Assembly (NCBI GenBank): GCA_038532435.1 | Contig: JBCBAP010000095.1 | Span: 1 to 10,983 of the forward strand | Reading direction: 5' to 3' | Source: JBCBAP01 sp038532435 | GTDB taxonomy: Bacteria; Pseudomonadota; Alphaproteobacteria; Rhodobacterales; Rhodobacteraceae | Length of the DNA stretch: 10,983 nucleotides | Shown here: positions 1 to 6,836 of the stretch, in pieces | Layout: each line of letters begins with the position of its first letter | Numbering within the stretch: position 1 is the stretch's first letter | The notes under the pieces: generated by a model | Seen by the model: the letters and a program-made list of their open reading frames with translations, nothing else | Databases searched by the model: none | Told to the model about the DNA's origin: nothing | Translations under genes and position numbers: made by a program

Positions 1-36
1 GGATTTGGCCACGTCCTTGAGCAGTAGCGATGCCAT
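1..36 (-). CDS. aglK: AglK, alpha-glucoside ABC importer ATPase (5' fragment)
   Basis: Only the first 12 codons are in the window (MASLLLKDVAKS); the gene runs off the left edge. The peptide matches the usual start of MalK/UgpC/MsmX-type ATPases, which open with a short beta strand of the form M-x-x-L-x-L-x-x-V-x-K before the Walker A region. The start is well supported: an ATG at 36 is preceded by GGGAGGA with about 5 bases of spacing. It is the last visible gene of the aglEFGA-K order, 25 bases after the aglA stop. By family and position it should energise import through AglF-AglG from the cytoplasmic face. The name rests on operon position plus these 12 residues; no nucleotide-binding motif can be seen here. 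Confidence 0.8.
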   Translation of the reverse strand, partial: MASLLLKDVAKS

Positions 37-61
37 TCAGTCCTCCCGCATTCTTCTTCTT

Positions 62-1711
62 TTAGTCTGCCGCAAAGGCGAAGGCCGCCTGCTGGGGTGG
101 CAGAGACAGGGTGCGCCCGTCCTGGGCGACGCTAAATCCGAGGCTCCGGTCGAGCGCCCAGTCACCCTCCGGCAGGCTGACGGTTTCCGTCCCCTGCCCG
201 AGGTTGAACGCACAGAAGGCCCGCTGCCCCGCGCAGCGCCTCTCGAAGCTGATAAGACCGTCCGTATGGGGCCCGAAGGTCACGTCGCCCTTGATCAGCG
301 CCCGGTTTGACCGGCGCAGGGCCAGGGCCGCGCGATAGAAGTTGAGGAGCGAGCCCGGGTCGCCCTCCTGGATTGACGCGGCGCGGGGCAAATGCTCCAT
401 CGCCACGGGCAGCCAGGGCTTCCCTTCAGAAAACCCCGCATAGGCATTTGACTGTTCCCAGACCATGGGCGTCCGGCACCCGTCGCGCCCCTTGAACTTG
501 GGCCAGAACTGGATGCCGTATGGGTCCTGCAATTCCTCGAAGCTCACATAGGCCTCGGTCAGGCCAAGCTCTTCGCCCTGGTAGAGACAGATGGAACCGC
601 GCATCGCCATCAGCAGAGCCGCGTGCACCCGCATGCCCCCCTCGTCCAGGTTCCACCGACTCGCGTGACGCACCACGTCGTGGTTGGAGAAGGCCCAGCA
701 GGCCCAGCCGTCCCCGATCTCCTGTTCGAAGTCGGCGAGGATCTCCGCAACACGGCTGCCGGTCAGCGGCGTCGGCGCGAGGAAATCGAAGGCGTAGCAC
801 ATGTGCACCTTGTCCCCGCCGGAGGTATAGTCCGCCTGGATCTTCATCCCGTATTGCGCGTCTCCGACCTCGCCGACGCAGGTCGTCGCCTCATACTCGT
901 CGAGCAGCCCGCGGAACCGGCGGAGGAAGGCAAGGTTCACAGGCTGGTTCTTGTCGAATAGGTGATCCTGGAAGTTGTAGGGGTTCACCGAAGGCGCGAT
1001 AGTGTCGTTCCGCGCCTCTGCTGACAGGGCCGGGTTGTCCCGCAGCTGCGCGTCGTGGACGTAGAAATTGATGGTGTCGAGGCGGAAGCCATCCACTCCC
1101 CGGTCGAGCCAGAACCGCGTGACGTCGAGCAGCGCATCCTGCACGTCCATATTGTGGAAGTTCAGGTCCGGCTGCTCCTTGAGGAAGTTGTGCAGGTAGT
1201 ACTGCATCCGCTCCCCGTCCCACTGCCAGGCGGACCCGCCGAAGATCGACAGCCAGTTGTTGGGCGGCGTGCCGTCGGGCTTCGCGTCCGCCCAGACGTA
1301 CCAGTCTGCCTTCGGATTTTCCCGTGTCGCGCGGCTTTCGCGGAACCATTCATGCTGGTCCGAGGTGTGGGAGAGGACGAGGTCGATCATCACCTTCAGG
1401 CCCAGCTCATGGGCTCGGGCGACCAGCGCGTCGAAGTCCCCCAGGGTGCCGAACATCGGGTCCACATCCCGGTAGTTCGACACGTCATAGCCGAAGTCGA
1501 GCATGGGCGAGGTGAAGAACGGGCTGATCCAGATGGCGTCGACGCCGAGGGAGGCGATGTGGGGCAGCCGGTGGATGATCCCGGCCAGATCGCCGATCCC
1601 GTCCCCGTTCGAATCCTGATAGCTGCGCGGATAGATCTGATAGATCACCGCCCCGCGCCACCAGTCCTCGTCGGCCGCAGCCTCCTTGCGCACATCCGCC
1701 ATGGCGTTCAT
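62..1711 (-). CDS. aglA: AglA, GH13 alpha-glucosidase
   Basis: A 549-aa cytoplasmic GH13 enzyme (no signal peptide) that should hydrolyse imported alpha-glucosides such as maltose, sucrose or related disaccharides to release glucose. Visible motifs, in order: the N-terminal YQIYPRSYQDSNGDGIGDL (24-42), GVDAIWISPFF (56-66), region I DLVLSHTSDQH (110-120), region II GFRLDTINF (208-216) with nucleophile D212, region III VGEV (279-282) with acid/base E281, and region IV FSNHD (341-345) with D345. Region I has Ser where most GH13 enzymes have Asn; from memory this is normal for the Agl/Halomonas-type alpha-glucosidase branch (GH13_23), so it is not read as a defect. The C-terminal ~80 residues fit the usual beta domain. 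ATG 1711 is preferred over ATG 1702 because GGGAGG lies about 10 bases upstream of the former. The gap to the aglG stop is 6 bases, so the genes are cotranscribed. Exact substrate range cannot be read from sequence. Confidence 0.93.
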   Translation of the reverse strand: MNAMADVRKEAAADEDWWRGAVIYQIYPRSYQDSNGDGIGDLAGIIHRLPHIASLGVDAIWISPFFTSPMLDFGYDVSNYRDVDPMFGTLGDFDALVARAHELGLKVMIDLVLSHTSDQHEWFRESRATRENPKADWYVWADAKPDGTPPNNWLSIFGGSAWQWDGERMQYYLHNFLKEQPDLNFHNMDVQDALLDVTRFWLDRGVDGFRLDTINFYVHDAQLRDNPALSAEARNDTIAPSVNPYNFQDHLFDKNQPVNLAFLRRFRGLLDEYEATTCVGEVGDAQYGMKIQADYTSGGDKVHMCYAFDFLAPTPLTGSRVAEILADFEQEIGDGWACWAFSNHDVVRHASRWNLDEGGMRVHAALLMAMRGSICLYQGEELGLTEAYVSFEELQDPYGIQFWPKFKGRDGCRTPMVWEQSNAYAGFSEGKPWLPVAMEHLPRAASIQEGDPGSLLNFYRAALALRRSNRALIKGDVTFGPHTDGLISFERRCAGQRAFCAFNLGQGTETVSLPEGDWALDRSLGFSVAQDGRTLSLPPQQAAFAFAAD

Positions 1712-1717
1712 CGCTGG

Positions 1718-2866
1718 TCAGCCTCCCTTCACCGAGCCGGCCAGAAGGCCGCGCACCAGATACCGTTGCATGGAGAAAAAGACGATCAGGGGAACCACGA
1801 TGGTGATGAAGGCAGATGCCGTCAGCACCTCCCAGTTGCCCCCGCGAGAGCCCAGAAGCTCGCGTAATTGGCCGGTCATAACCCGCTGTTCGTCGGAGTT
1901 GGCGAGAAACACGGTCGCGATCAGCAGATCGTTCCAGACCCAAAGGAACTGGAAGATCGCGAAACTTGCCAGCGCGGGAAAGCTCAGCGGCAGGATGATC
2001 CGCACAAAGATCCCGAAATCCGTCGCCCCGTCGACCCGCGCACTCTCGATCACCTCCCGCGGCAGGCCGGCGATGTAGTTGCGCAAAAGATAGATCGCGA
2101 GCGGCAGGCCAAATCCCGTGTGGGCAAGCCAGATGCCCGCGTAGGTCTTGGATGGCACGCCGAAGAACGCGCCCACCCCGTTGTAGAGCTCCAAGAGCGG
2201 GATCAGCGACATTTGCAGCGGCACCACCAGCAGCCCGACGACCGTTGCCACCAGAAGGGCCCGGCCCGGAAACTGCATCCACGCCAGAGCATAGGCCGCA
2301 AAGGCTGCGATCAGGATCGGGATCACAGTTGCCGGGATCGTCACCGTCAGAGTGTTGATGAAGGCCTGCCCAATCCCCTCCGCATTGATCACCTGATCGT
2401 AGTTGTTCGTCGTCCAGATCGGCGCTGTCTCCGCGGTGTAGAAGATCCGCGCCCCGCGCCGTCCGAACTCCTCGGTGTTCGTCATGGTGTAGTCGCCGTT
2501 CACCGAGACCGTAAGCTGTGCGCCGGTCCGCAGCTCGACCGTGTCACCCGGGGTGAAGGACGTTGGTTCCTGCGCGCGGGTGCCGAACGCTGTGATGGTG
2601 CCCTCACCTTCCTCGAACACGTTCCCCTCGATCACCCAGAGCGTGCCGTCCTGCACCGCGCCGGAGCCACCGGGGGTCCGGTGCACCAGGTTCTGCTCCG
2701 TCGCGGACAGCGCCGTCCACCATCCGGTGACCGCAAGCTGGTCCGCATCCCGGAACGACGAGACCAGAAGGCCGAAGGTCGGGATCGTCCACAGCAGCAC
2801 CAGCAGCAGTGCGGAGATGTTGACGATCCAGGCGAGTGCCGGGTTCTTCCCTGCTTCCCCTTCCAT
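1718..2866 (-). CDS. aglG: AglG, alpha-glucoside ABC importer permease (MalG-like)
   Basis: A 382-aa inner-membrane permease of the binding-protein-dependent carbohydrate family. One membrane segment lies at about 11-36 and the remaining ones between about 168 and 370. The cytoplasmic EAA loop that docks the ATPase is visible as EVIESARVDGATDFGIF (271-287) followed by LPLSFP. Between the first and second membrane segments there is a long soluble stretch (about 40-165), rich in Thr, Gly and charged residues and probably beta-structured in the periplasm. MalG homologues lack so large an insertion, but AglG proteins are about this long, so it looks like a family trait. The ATG at 2866 has GGGAGGAG about 9 bases upstream, and only 1 base separates it from the aglF stop, indicating translational coupling. 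It should pair with AglF as the heterodimeric channel. Confidence 0.93.
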   Translation of the reverse strand: MEGEAGKNPALAWIVNISALLLVLLWTIPTFGLLVSSFRDADQLAVTGWWTALSATEQNLVHRTPGGSGAVQDGTLWVIEGNVFEEGEGTITAFGTRAQEPTSFTPGDTVELRTGAQLTVSVNGDYTMTNTEEFGRRGARIFYTAETAPIWTTNNYDQVINAEGIGQAFINTLTVTIPATVIPILIAAFAAYALAWMQFPGRALLVATVVGLLVVPLQMSLIPLLELYNGVGAFFGVPSKTYAGIWLAHTGFGLPLAIYLLRNYIAGLPREVIESARVDGATDFGIFVRIILPLSFPALASFAIFQFLWVWNDLLIATVFLANSDEQRVMTGQLRELLGSRGGNWEVLTASAFITIVVPLIVFFSMQRYLVRGLLAGSVKGG

Positions 2867-2867
2867 C

Positions 2868-4019
2868 TCACTGCTCCTCCCTGCGGGCGTTGCGGATGTT
2901 CCACCACATGATGGGCAGAACCAGGATCATGATGAACACAGCGATGGCCGCCCCACGCCCGTAGTCTCCGGCCCGGAAGGACCAGTCGAACATCAGGTTG
3001 GCGAGCACCTGCGTGCCCCACTGGCCGTTGGTCATGGCCAGAACGATGTCGAAGACCTTGAGCACCAGGATCGTGATGGTCGTCCACACCACCGCAATCG
3101 TGCCCGCGATCTGCGGAACCTTGATGGCGAAGAAGATCTTGAGCGGGGACGCGCCATCGAGCACCGCCGCCTCGATCGTCTCCTCCGGAATACCGCGCAG
3201 CGCCGCGGACAGGATCACCATGGCAAAGCCTGTCTGGATCCAGATCAGGATGATCATCAGGAACACGTCGTTCCAGAAGGGCACCGTGATCCACGCCTGT
3301 GGCGTGCCGCCGAAAAACTGCACGAGCGCATTCAGCAGGCCGATCTGCGTGCCGTCCTCGCCACGATACTCATAGATGAATTTCCAGATGATCGACGCCC
3401 CGATGAAGGAGATCGCCATCGGCATGAAGATCAGGGACTTCGCGATGTTGCCCCACCAGATCCGGTCCGTCAGCGCCGCGGCAATGAGGCCAAAGGCGGT
3501 GGCCGCCGCGGGCACGATGATGAGCCACATCAGGTTGTTGAAGAGGCTCTCCTGAAACTTCGCATCGCCGAACATCCATGTGTAGTTGGCCAGGCCCACA
3601 AACTGATCGTTAGTGTCAAAGAGCGACACCCAGACCGAGTTGAACACCGGATAGACGAGATAGAGCCCGAGCGTCAGCAGCGCCGGGCCAAGGAACAGCC
3701 AGGGCCGGATCGCGGTCGCGGTGGCGATGTTGAGCCCCGCCTGATCGCCAGTGTCGGGATAGACCCGCTCAAGAAGGAAGTTCGAGCCGAAGAAGTAGCC
3801 GATGCAGGCGACAACGCCGAGCACCATGGTCACCGCCGCATTCACCAGCGCGATGTCGAGCGGGAGGAAAAGGTCGAGAACCGCCCGCACGAGGATCACA
3901 CCGATCACGCTCAGGATGATGCCCAGCAGCGCAACCACAAGGGCGATCAGCCCGACCTTGAAGGCGCTTGGAACGGTGGTGTTGCGGGATGCGTCAAAGG
4001 GTTCCGACGAAACGGCCAT
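2868..4019 (-). CDS. aglF: AglF, alpha-glucoside ABC importer permease (MalF-like)
   Basis: A 383-aa inner-membrane permease. Hydrophobic segments are visible at about 22-45, 55-80, 105-125, 165-185, 195-215, 250-275, 305-330 and 355-375, so about eight helices as in MalF-type subunits with extra N-terminal helices. The EAA motif is ETIEAAVLDGASPLKIFFAI (280-299), continuing with KVPQI, for contact with the ATPase. A longer reading from TTG at 4034 is possible but that codon sits inside the GGGAGGAG ribosome binding site. ATG 4019 lies about 6 bases after that site and is the better start. The gene follows aglE after a 117-base hairpin-containing gap and is followed by aglG after 1 base. It forms the translocation pore with AglG. 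Confidence 0.93.
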   Translation of the reverse strand: MAVSSEPFDASRNTTVPSAFKVGLIALVVALLGIILSVIGVILVRAVLDLFLPLDIALVNAAVTMVLGVVACIGYFFGSNFLLERVYPDTGDQAGLNIATATAIRPWLFLGPALLTLGLYLVYPVFNSVWVSLFDTNDQFVGLANYTWMFGDAKFQESLFNNLMWLIIVPAAATAFGLIAAALTDRIWWGNIAKSLIFMPMAISFIGASIIWKFIYEYRGEDGTQIGLLNALVQFFGGTPQAWITVPFWNDVFLMIILIWIQTGFAMVILSAALRGIPEETIEAAVLDGASPLKIFFAIKVPQIAGTIAVVWTTITILVLKVFDIVLAMTNGQWGTQVLANLMFDWSFRAGDYGRGAAIAVFIMILVLPIMWWNIRNARREEQ

Positions 4020-4077
4020 TACTTCTCCTCCCAACTGGTTCCCGCGGGGCGCTTGACCGCGCTCTCATGCGGGGAAT

Positions 4078-4132
4078 GCGCGGCCCCGAGACAGGGGCCG
4101 TGCGGGTTTCGGAGCGCCCGTTCGCCGGGCGC
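4078..4132 (-). other. Two GC-rich hairpins in the aglE-aglF gap
   Basis: The 117-base gap between aglE and aglF contains two stable stems: CGGCCCC (4081-4087) pairing with GGGGCCG (4094-4100), extendable outward to 4078-4103 with one wobble, and GCGCCCG (4114-4120) pairing with CGGGCGC (4126-4132). Neither is followed by a T-run on the minus strand, so they do not look like full intrinsic terminators. In many sugar ABC operons such stems after the binding-protein gene protect its message from 3' decay or attenuate read-through, giving more binding protein than permease. That role is inferred here. Confidence 0.5.
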
Positions 4133-4136
4133 GGGA

Positions 4137-5489
4137 TCACTTGATCGTGTCCCAGGTCTCCTGGATGGAGGTTGCCACGGCTGCGGCATCAGCACCACCG
4201 GCATAATCGACCATGCCGGTCCAGAACGCGCCTGCGCCGATGGCGCCGGGCATCAGGTCGGACCCGTCGAAGCGGAACGTTGTCGCCTCGAGCAGGATCT
4301 CACCCTGCGCCTTTGATGCCTCGTTGTTGTAGGCGTCGACGCTGACACCGGAATGTGCGGTCAGAAGACCACCCTGCGCCATCCAGATCTCGTGCGCGAT
4401 CGGCGTCTTCAGGAAGTCGATGAACGCACGCGCCGAGGGGCTGTCGTTGGTGATGCCGAACACGGTGCCCGCACCAAGGACCGGGGTGCCCAGATCCTTC
4501 TCCGCGTATGCCGGGAAGTAGAAGAAATCGACATCTACGCCAACCTCGGATCCCTCGGGGAAGAAGGCGGGGATGAAGGACGCCTGGCGGTGCATGTAGC
4601 ACGCGGGCGGCACTTCGAAGAGGCCCTTGGGGCTGTCACGGAAGTCGGTCGTCGCCACCGCACCGGCACCGCCCGCCACGTAGTCGTCGTTGCGTGCGAA
4701 ATAGCCGAACTCCTCGATCGCCGCGACGACGCGGGGATCATCGAAGCCGATCTCGTTGGCGACCCACTGGTCATAGATGGACGGGTCCTGGGTGCGCAGG
4801 AGCAGGTCCTCGACCCAGTCCGTCGCCGGCCAGCCCGTTGCGCCGCCGGATCCCAGACCGATGCACCAGGGCGTGCCACCATCGGCGACGATCTGATCGG
4901 TGAGCGCCTTGAGCTCCTCCATCGTCTCGGGCACGTCGTAGCCCGCATCGTCGAAATTGTCCGGGGAGTACCAGACGAGGGACTTCACGTCCGCCTTGTA
5001 GAAGAAACCATAGAGCGACCCGTCGAAGGACGCGAGATCGACCCAGGACTGACCGGCCGCGTAATTCTCAGAAACCCAGGCCGCGTCCGCGTCGGTCAAG
5101 GCCGCAACCTGACCCTTCCGCGCGAGATCGCCCAAGAGGCCGGGCTGCGGGAACACCGCCACATTCGGCGCGGAACCCGCTTCAGCATCAATCCGGATCT
5201 GCTGCTCGAAGCTGTCGGAGCCGGAGTACTGCGCATCGACACCCGTCGCGGCCTCGAAATAGGCGATCACGGATTCAACCAGATCCCGGTCCGGGCCAAG
5301 CCAGGGGCCGAAGATCGTCACGGTCTGACCGCTCAGATCCGGCGCCTCCGCCGTGTAGGCATCCCAGCTGCTCCAGCTGAACCGGTCGTCTTCACCGGGC
5401 GCGAACTTCAGGCTCGCGTGACCGTCCGCAACCGCCGCCGTCGCGCCGAACGCGAGGATTGCAACGCTGCTCAGAAGCACGTTTTTCAT
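4137..5489 (-). CDS. aglE: AglE, periplasmic alpha-glucoside-binding protein
   Basis: A 450-aa extracytoplasmic solute-binding protein of the carbohydrate (SBP_bac_1/MalE-like) class that captures alpha-glucosides and delivers them to AglF-AglG. The N-terminus MKNVLLSSVAILAFGATAAVADG is a signal peptide with a likely cut after residue 21 (A-V-A before D). The mature protein has VTIFGPWLGPDRD (57-69), the NVAVFPQPGLL segment (109-119) and KTPIAHEIWMAQGG (361-374), consistent with AglE proteins. The reading frame is open a further 41 codons upstream, but ATG 5489 is chosen because it begins the signal peptide and has AGGGAGAGAG just upstream. It is the first gene of the operon, under the palindromic operator at 5558-5577. 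The identification rests on family resemblance plus the aglFGAK context. Confidence 0.92.
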   Translation of the reverse strand: MKNVLLSSVAILAFGATAAVADGHASLKFAPGEDDRFSWSSWDAYTAEAPDLSGQTVTIFGPWLGPDRDLVESVIAYFEAATGVDAQYSGSDSFEQQIRIDAEAGSAPNVAVFPQPGLLGDLARKGQVAALTDADAAWVSENYAAGQSWVDLASFDGSLYGFFYKADVKSLVWYSPDNFDDAGYDVPETMEELKALTDQIVADGGTPWCIGLGSGGATGWPATDWVEDLLLRTQDPSIYDQWVANEIGFDDPRVVAAIEEFGYFARNDDYVAGGAGAVATTDFRDSPKGLFEVPPACYMHRQASFIPAFFPEGSEVGVDVDFFYFPAYAEKDLGTPVLGAGTVFGITNDSPSARAFIDFLKTPIAHEIWMAQGGLLTAHSGVSVDAYNNEASKAQGEILLEATTFRFDGSDLMPGAIGAGAFWTGMVDYAGGADAAAVATSIQETWDTIK

Positions 5490-5557
5490 GTGGCTCTCTC
5501 TCCCTATGTGATCGGCCAACCGATCTACTTGATTGATTCCCGCGCCATTGAAACCGG

Positions 5558-5577
5558 CGTTCAAAGCGCTTTGAACG
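5558..5577. promoter_or_regulatory. LacI-family operator of the agl operon
   Basis: A perfect 20-bp palindrome, CGTTCAAAGCGCTTTGAACG, with the central CG dyad typical of LacI/GalR-family operators. It lies 68 bases upstream of the aglE start codon and just downstream of a TTGACA -35 candidate, so a bound repressor would cover the start of transcription. The adjacent divergent gene encodes a LacI-family protein, its expected ligand. Confidence 0.85.
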
Positions 5578-5582
5578 GCCCA

Positions 5583-5612
5583 ACACTGCTTCCGCGATAC
5601 CGCAGCTGTCAA
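5583..5612 (-). promoter_or_regulatory. Candidate aglE promoter
   Basis: On the minus strand a perfect -35 hexamer TTGACA lies at 5612-5607. At 17-18 bases spacing the -10 would be GCAGTG or CAGTGT, which is weak. The predicted start of transcription falls inside or at the edge of the operator at 5558-5577. The -35 is convincing and the -10 is not, so an activator or relaxed sigma-70 recognition is possible. Confidence 0.4.
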
Positions 5613-5665
5613 GACAGTATTGGGATTGTAGCATCAATTCCCGTCTCTTGAGACTACCGTCGGGA

Positions 5666-5694
5666 TTGCATGAGAAATTTTCTTGTGCCTTAAT
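5666..5694 (+). promoter_or_regulatory. Weak candidate promoter for the LacI-family regulator
   Basis: On the plus strand TTGCAT (5666-5671) and CTTAAT (5689-5694) are separated by 17 bases. Matches to consensus are 3/6 and 4/6. It is placed so that the operator-like site at 5694-5709 would overlap the start of transcription. Position supports it more than sequence does. Confidence 0.25.
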
Positions 5695-5709
5695 TCAAAG
5701 CGGTTTGGG
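5694..5709. promoter_or_regulatory. Second operator-like site before the LacI-family gene
   Basis: TTCAAAGCGGTTTGGG shares 13 of its first 14 bases with one strand of the perfect operator at 5558-5577. The core CAAAGCGGTTTG is one base from being palindromic. It ends 19 bases before the regulator start codon, as expected for autorepression, and could also serve as a second site for looping (about 134 bp centre to centre). Confidence 0.55.
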
Positions 5710-5728
5710 GAGCAGAACAAGAAACGCC

Positions 5729-6748
5729 ATGACGCTGAAAGAACTCGCACTCCATCTCAAGCTGTCGCCAACGACGGTCAGCAGGGCGCTCAACGGATAT
5801 CCGGAGGTGAATGCGGAGACGCGCCGCCGCGTGATGGACGCGGCAAAGGCGCTGAATTACGCGCCCAACCTGATGGCTCAGAAGCTTGCGACGGGCCGCG
5901 CCCGCGCCGTCGGTCATGTGCTGCCGCTCGCGGACCACCAGATGATAAACCCGATCTTTGCGGAGTTCGTGACCGGGGCGAGCGACGTCTACTCCGCCGC
6001 GGGCTACGACATGGTCCTGCGCGCCGTGCCGCGAGAGCAGGAGATGGACACCTACCGCGCCATGGCCGAACGCCGCGCGGTTGACGGCTTCATCGTCCAC
6101 GGCCCCCTCGTGGACGACCAGCGCATGCCGGTCCTGCGCAAGCTCGGCCTGCCCACGATCATTCACGGTCGGACCAATTCCATGGAGGCGGACCAGCTCT
6201 ATCTCGACGTGGACAATCGCGAGGCATTCGAACGCGCGACACAGCTCCTCATCGGCCTCGGCCACCGCCGCATCGCACTGCTCAACGGGCTTGAGACCAT
6301 GGCCTTCGCCCGGATGCGGCGGGAGGGGTTCGAGGCGGCAATGACCGGAGCTGGGCTCCCGATCGACGAGGATCTGATGTCGTCGGCGGAAATGACGGAG
6401 ACCTACGGCTACACCATTGCGTCCCACTGGCTCGACCGGCCCAACCGGCCCACGGCGCTGATCGCGTCATCCATCCTCACGGCCATGGGGATGCTGCGCG
6501 CGGTGCAGGACCGGGGGCTGGTGCTGGGCCAGGACGTATCCATCGTGACCCACGATGATGACATGTCGTTCCTGCGCAACGAGGGCGAGGTCCCGCTCTT
6601 CACCTGCACCCATTCATCAATCCGTGCCGCCGGGCGGCGCTGCGCGGAGATGATGCTGCACCTCGTCACCAAGGGACCGGAGCGCGTGACAAGCGAGCTC
6701 TGGACCTGCGATCTCGTTCAGGGCCGTTCCACCGGACCCGCACCCTGA
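5729..6748 (+). CDS. aglR: LacI-family repressor, probably AglR
   Basis: A 339-aa LacI/GalR regulator. The N-terminal helix-turn-helix is MTLKELALHLKLSPTTVSRA (1-20) followed by LNGYPEV, and the hinge helix is around PNLMAQKLATGRARAVG (46-62). The rest is a periplasmic-binding-protein-like sensor domain (from about 63), including FIVHGPLVDDQRMP (121-134) and LIGLGHRRIALLNG (174-187). It should bind the palindrome at 5558-5577 and release on binding a sugar. The frame is open from 5648, but ATG 5729 is chosen because LacI proteins start directly at the HTH and the upstream part contains the operator-like site. The ribosome binding site is weak (GGGGAG about 15 bases upstream). Divergent from aglE and followed 88 bases later by the GH1 gene on the same strand. 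The name AglR is inferred from position. Confidence 0.9.
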   Translation: MTLKELALHLKLSPTTVSRALNGYPEVNAETRRRVMDAAKALNYAPNLMAQKLATGRARAVGHVLPLADHQMINPIFAEFVTGASDVYSAAGYDMVLRAVPREQEMDTYRAMAERRAVDGFIVHGPLVDDQRMPVLRKLGLPTIIHGRTNSMEADQLYLDVDNREAFERATQLLIGLGHRRIALLNGLETMAFARMRREGFEAAMTGAGLPIDEDLMSSAEMTETYGYTIASHWLDRPNRPTALIASSILTAMGMLRAVQDRGLVLGQDVSIVTHDDDMSFLRNEGEVPLFTCTHSSIRAAGRRCAEMMLHLVTKGPERVTSELWTCDLVQGRSTGPAP

Positions 6749-6778
6749 TCTGACCGCCGCGCGTTCCGCCTACCGTGC

Positions 6779-6795
6779 CGCGGGCTGGCCCCGCG
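6779..6795 (+). other. Hairpin between the LacI-family gene and the GH1 gene
   Basis: CGCGGG (6779-6784) can pair with CCCGCG (6790-6795) around a 5-base loop in the 88-base gap. No T-run follows, so it is not a classical terminator. The gap shows no convincing promoter, which leaves cotranscription of the two genes as the simplest reading. Confidence 0.3.
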
Positions 6796-6836
6796 CCAGA
6801 CAGCACCTTTGACCTTCCCAACTAGAGGAGCCTGCA

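Noticed and set aside
110..1711. Ser in place of the usual Asn in region I of AglA as an inactivating change
   Set aside because: The SHTSD form is, as far as I know, normal in this GH13 branch, and the three catalytic acids are intact.
2541..4316. Long plus-strand open frame (591 aa) opposite aglF and aglG, and similar long frames at 1055-1867, 1868-2911 and 4353-5651
   Set aside because: They lie antisense to well-recognised genes, have low-complexity Arg/His/Asp/Gly-rich translations, and show no family resemblance. Such frames are expected opposite GC-rich genes.
5490..5612. N-terminal extension of AglE by 41 residues
   Set aside because: It would run through the operator and ribosome binding site and bury the signal peptide inside the protein.
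5625..5630. TACAAT as the -10 of the aglE promoter on the minus strand
   Set aside because: The hexamer is good, but the sequence 17 bases upstream (TCTCAA) is a poor -35. The TTGACA-based candidate places the operator better.
5648..5728. N-terminal extension of the LacI-family protein by 27 residues
   Set aside because: LacI-family proteins begin at the helix-turn-helix; the extension covers the operator-like site.
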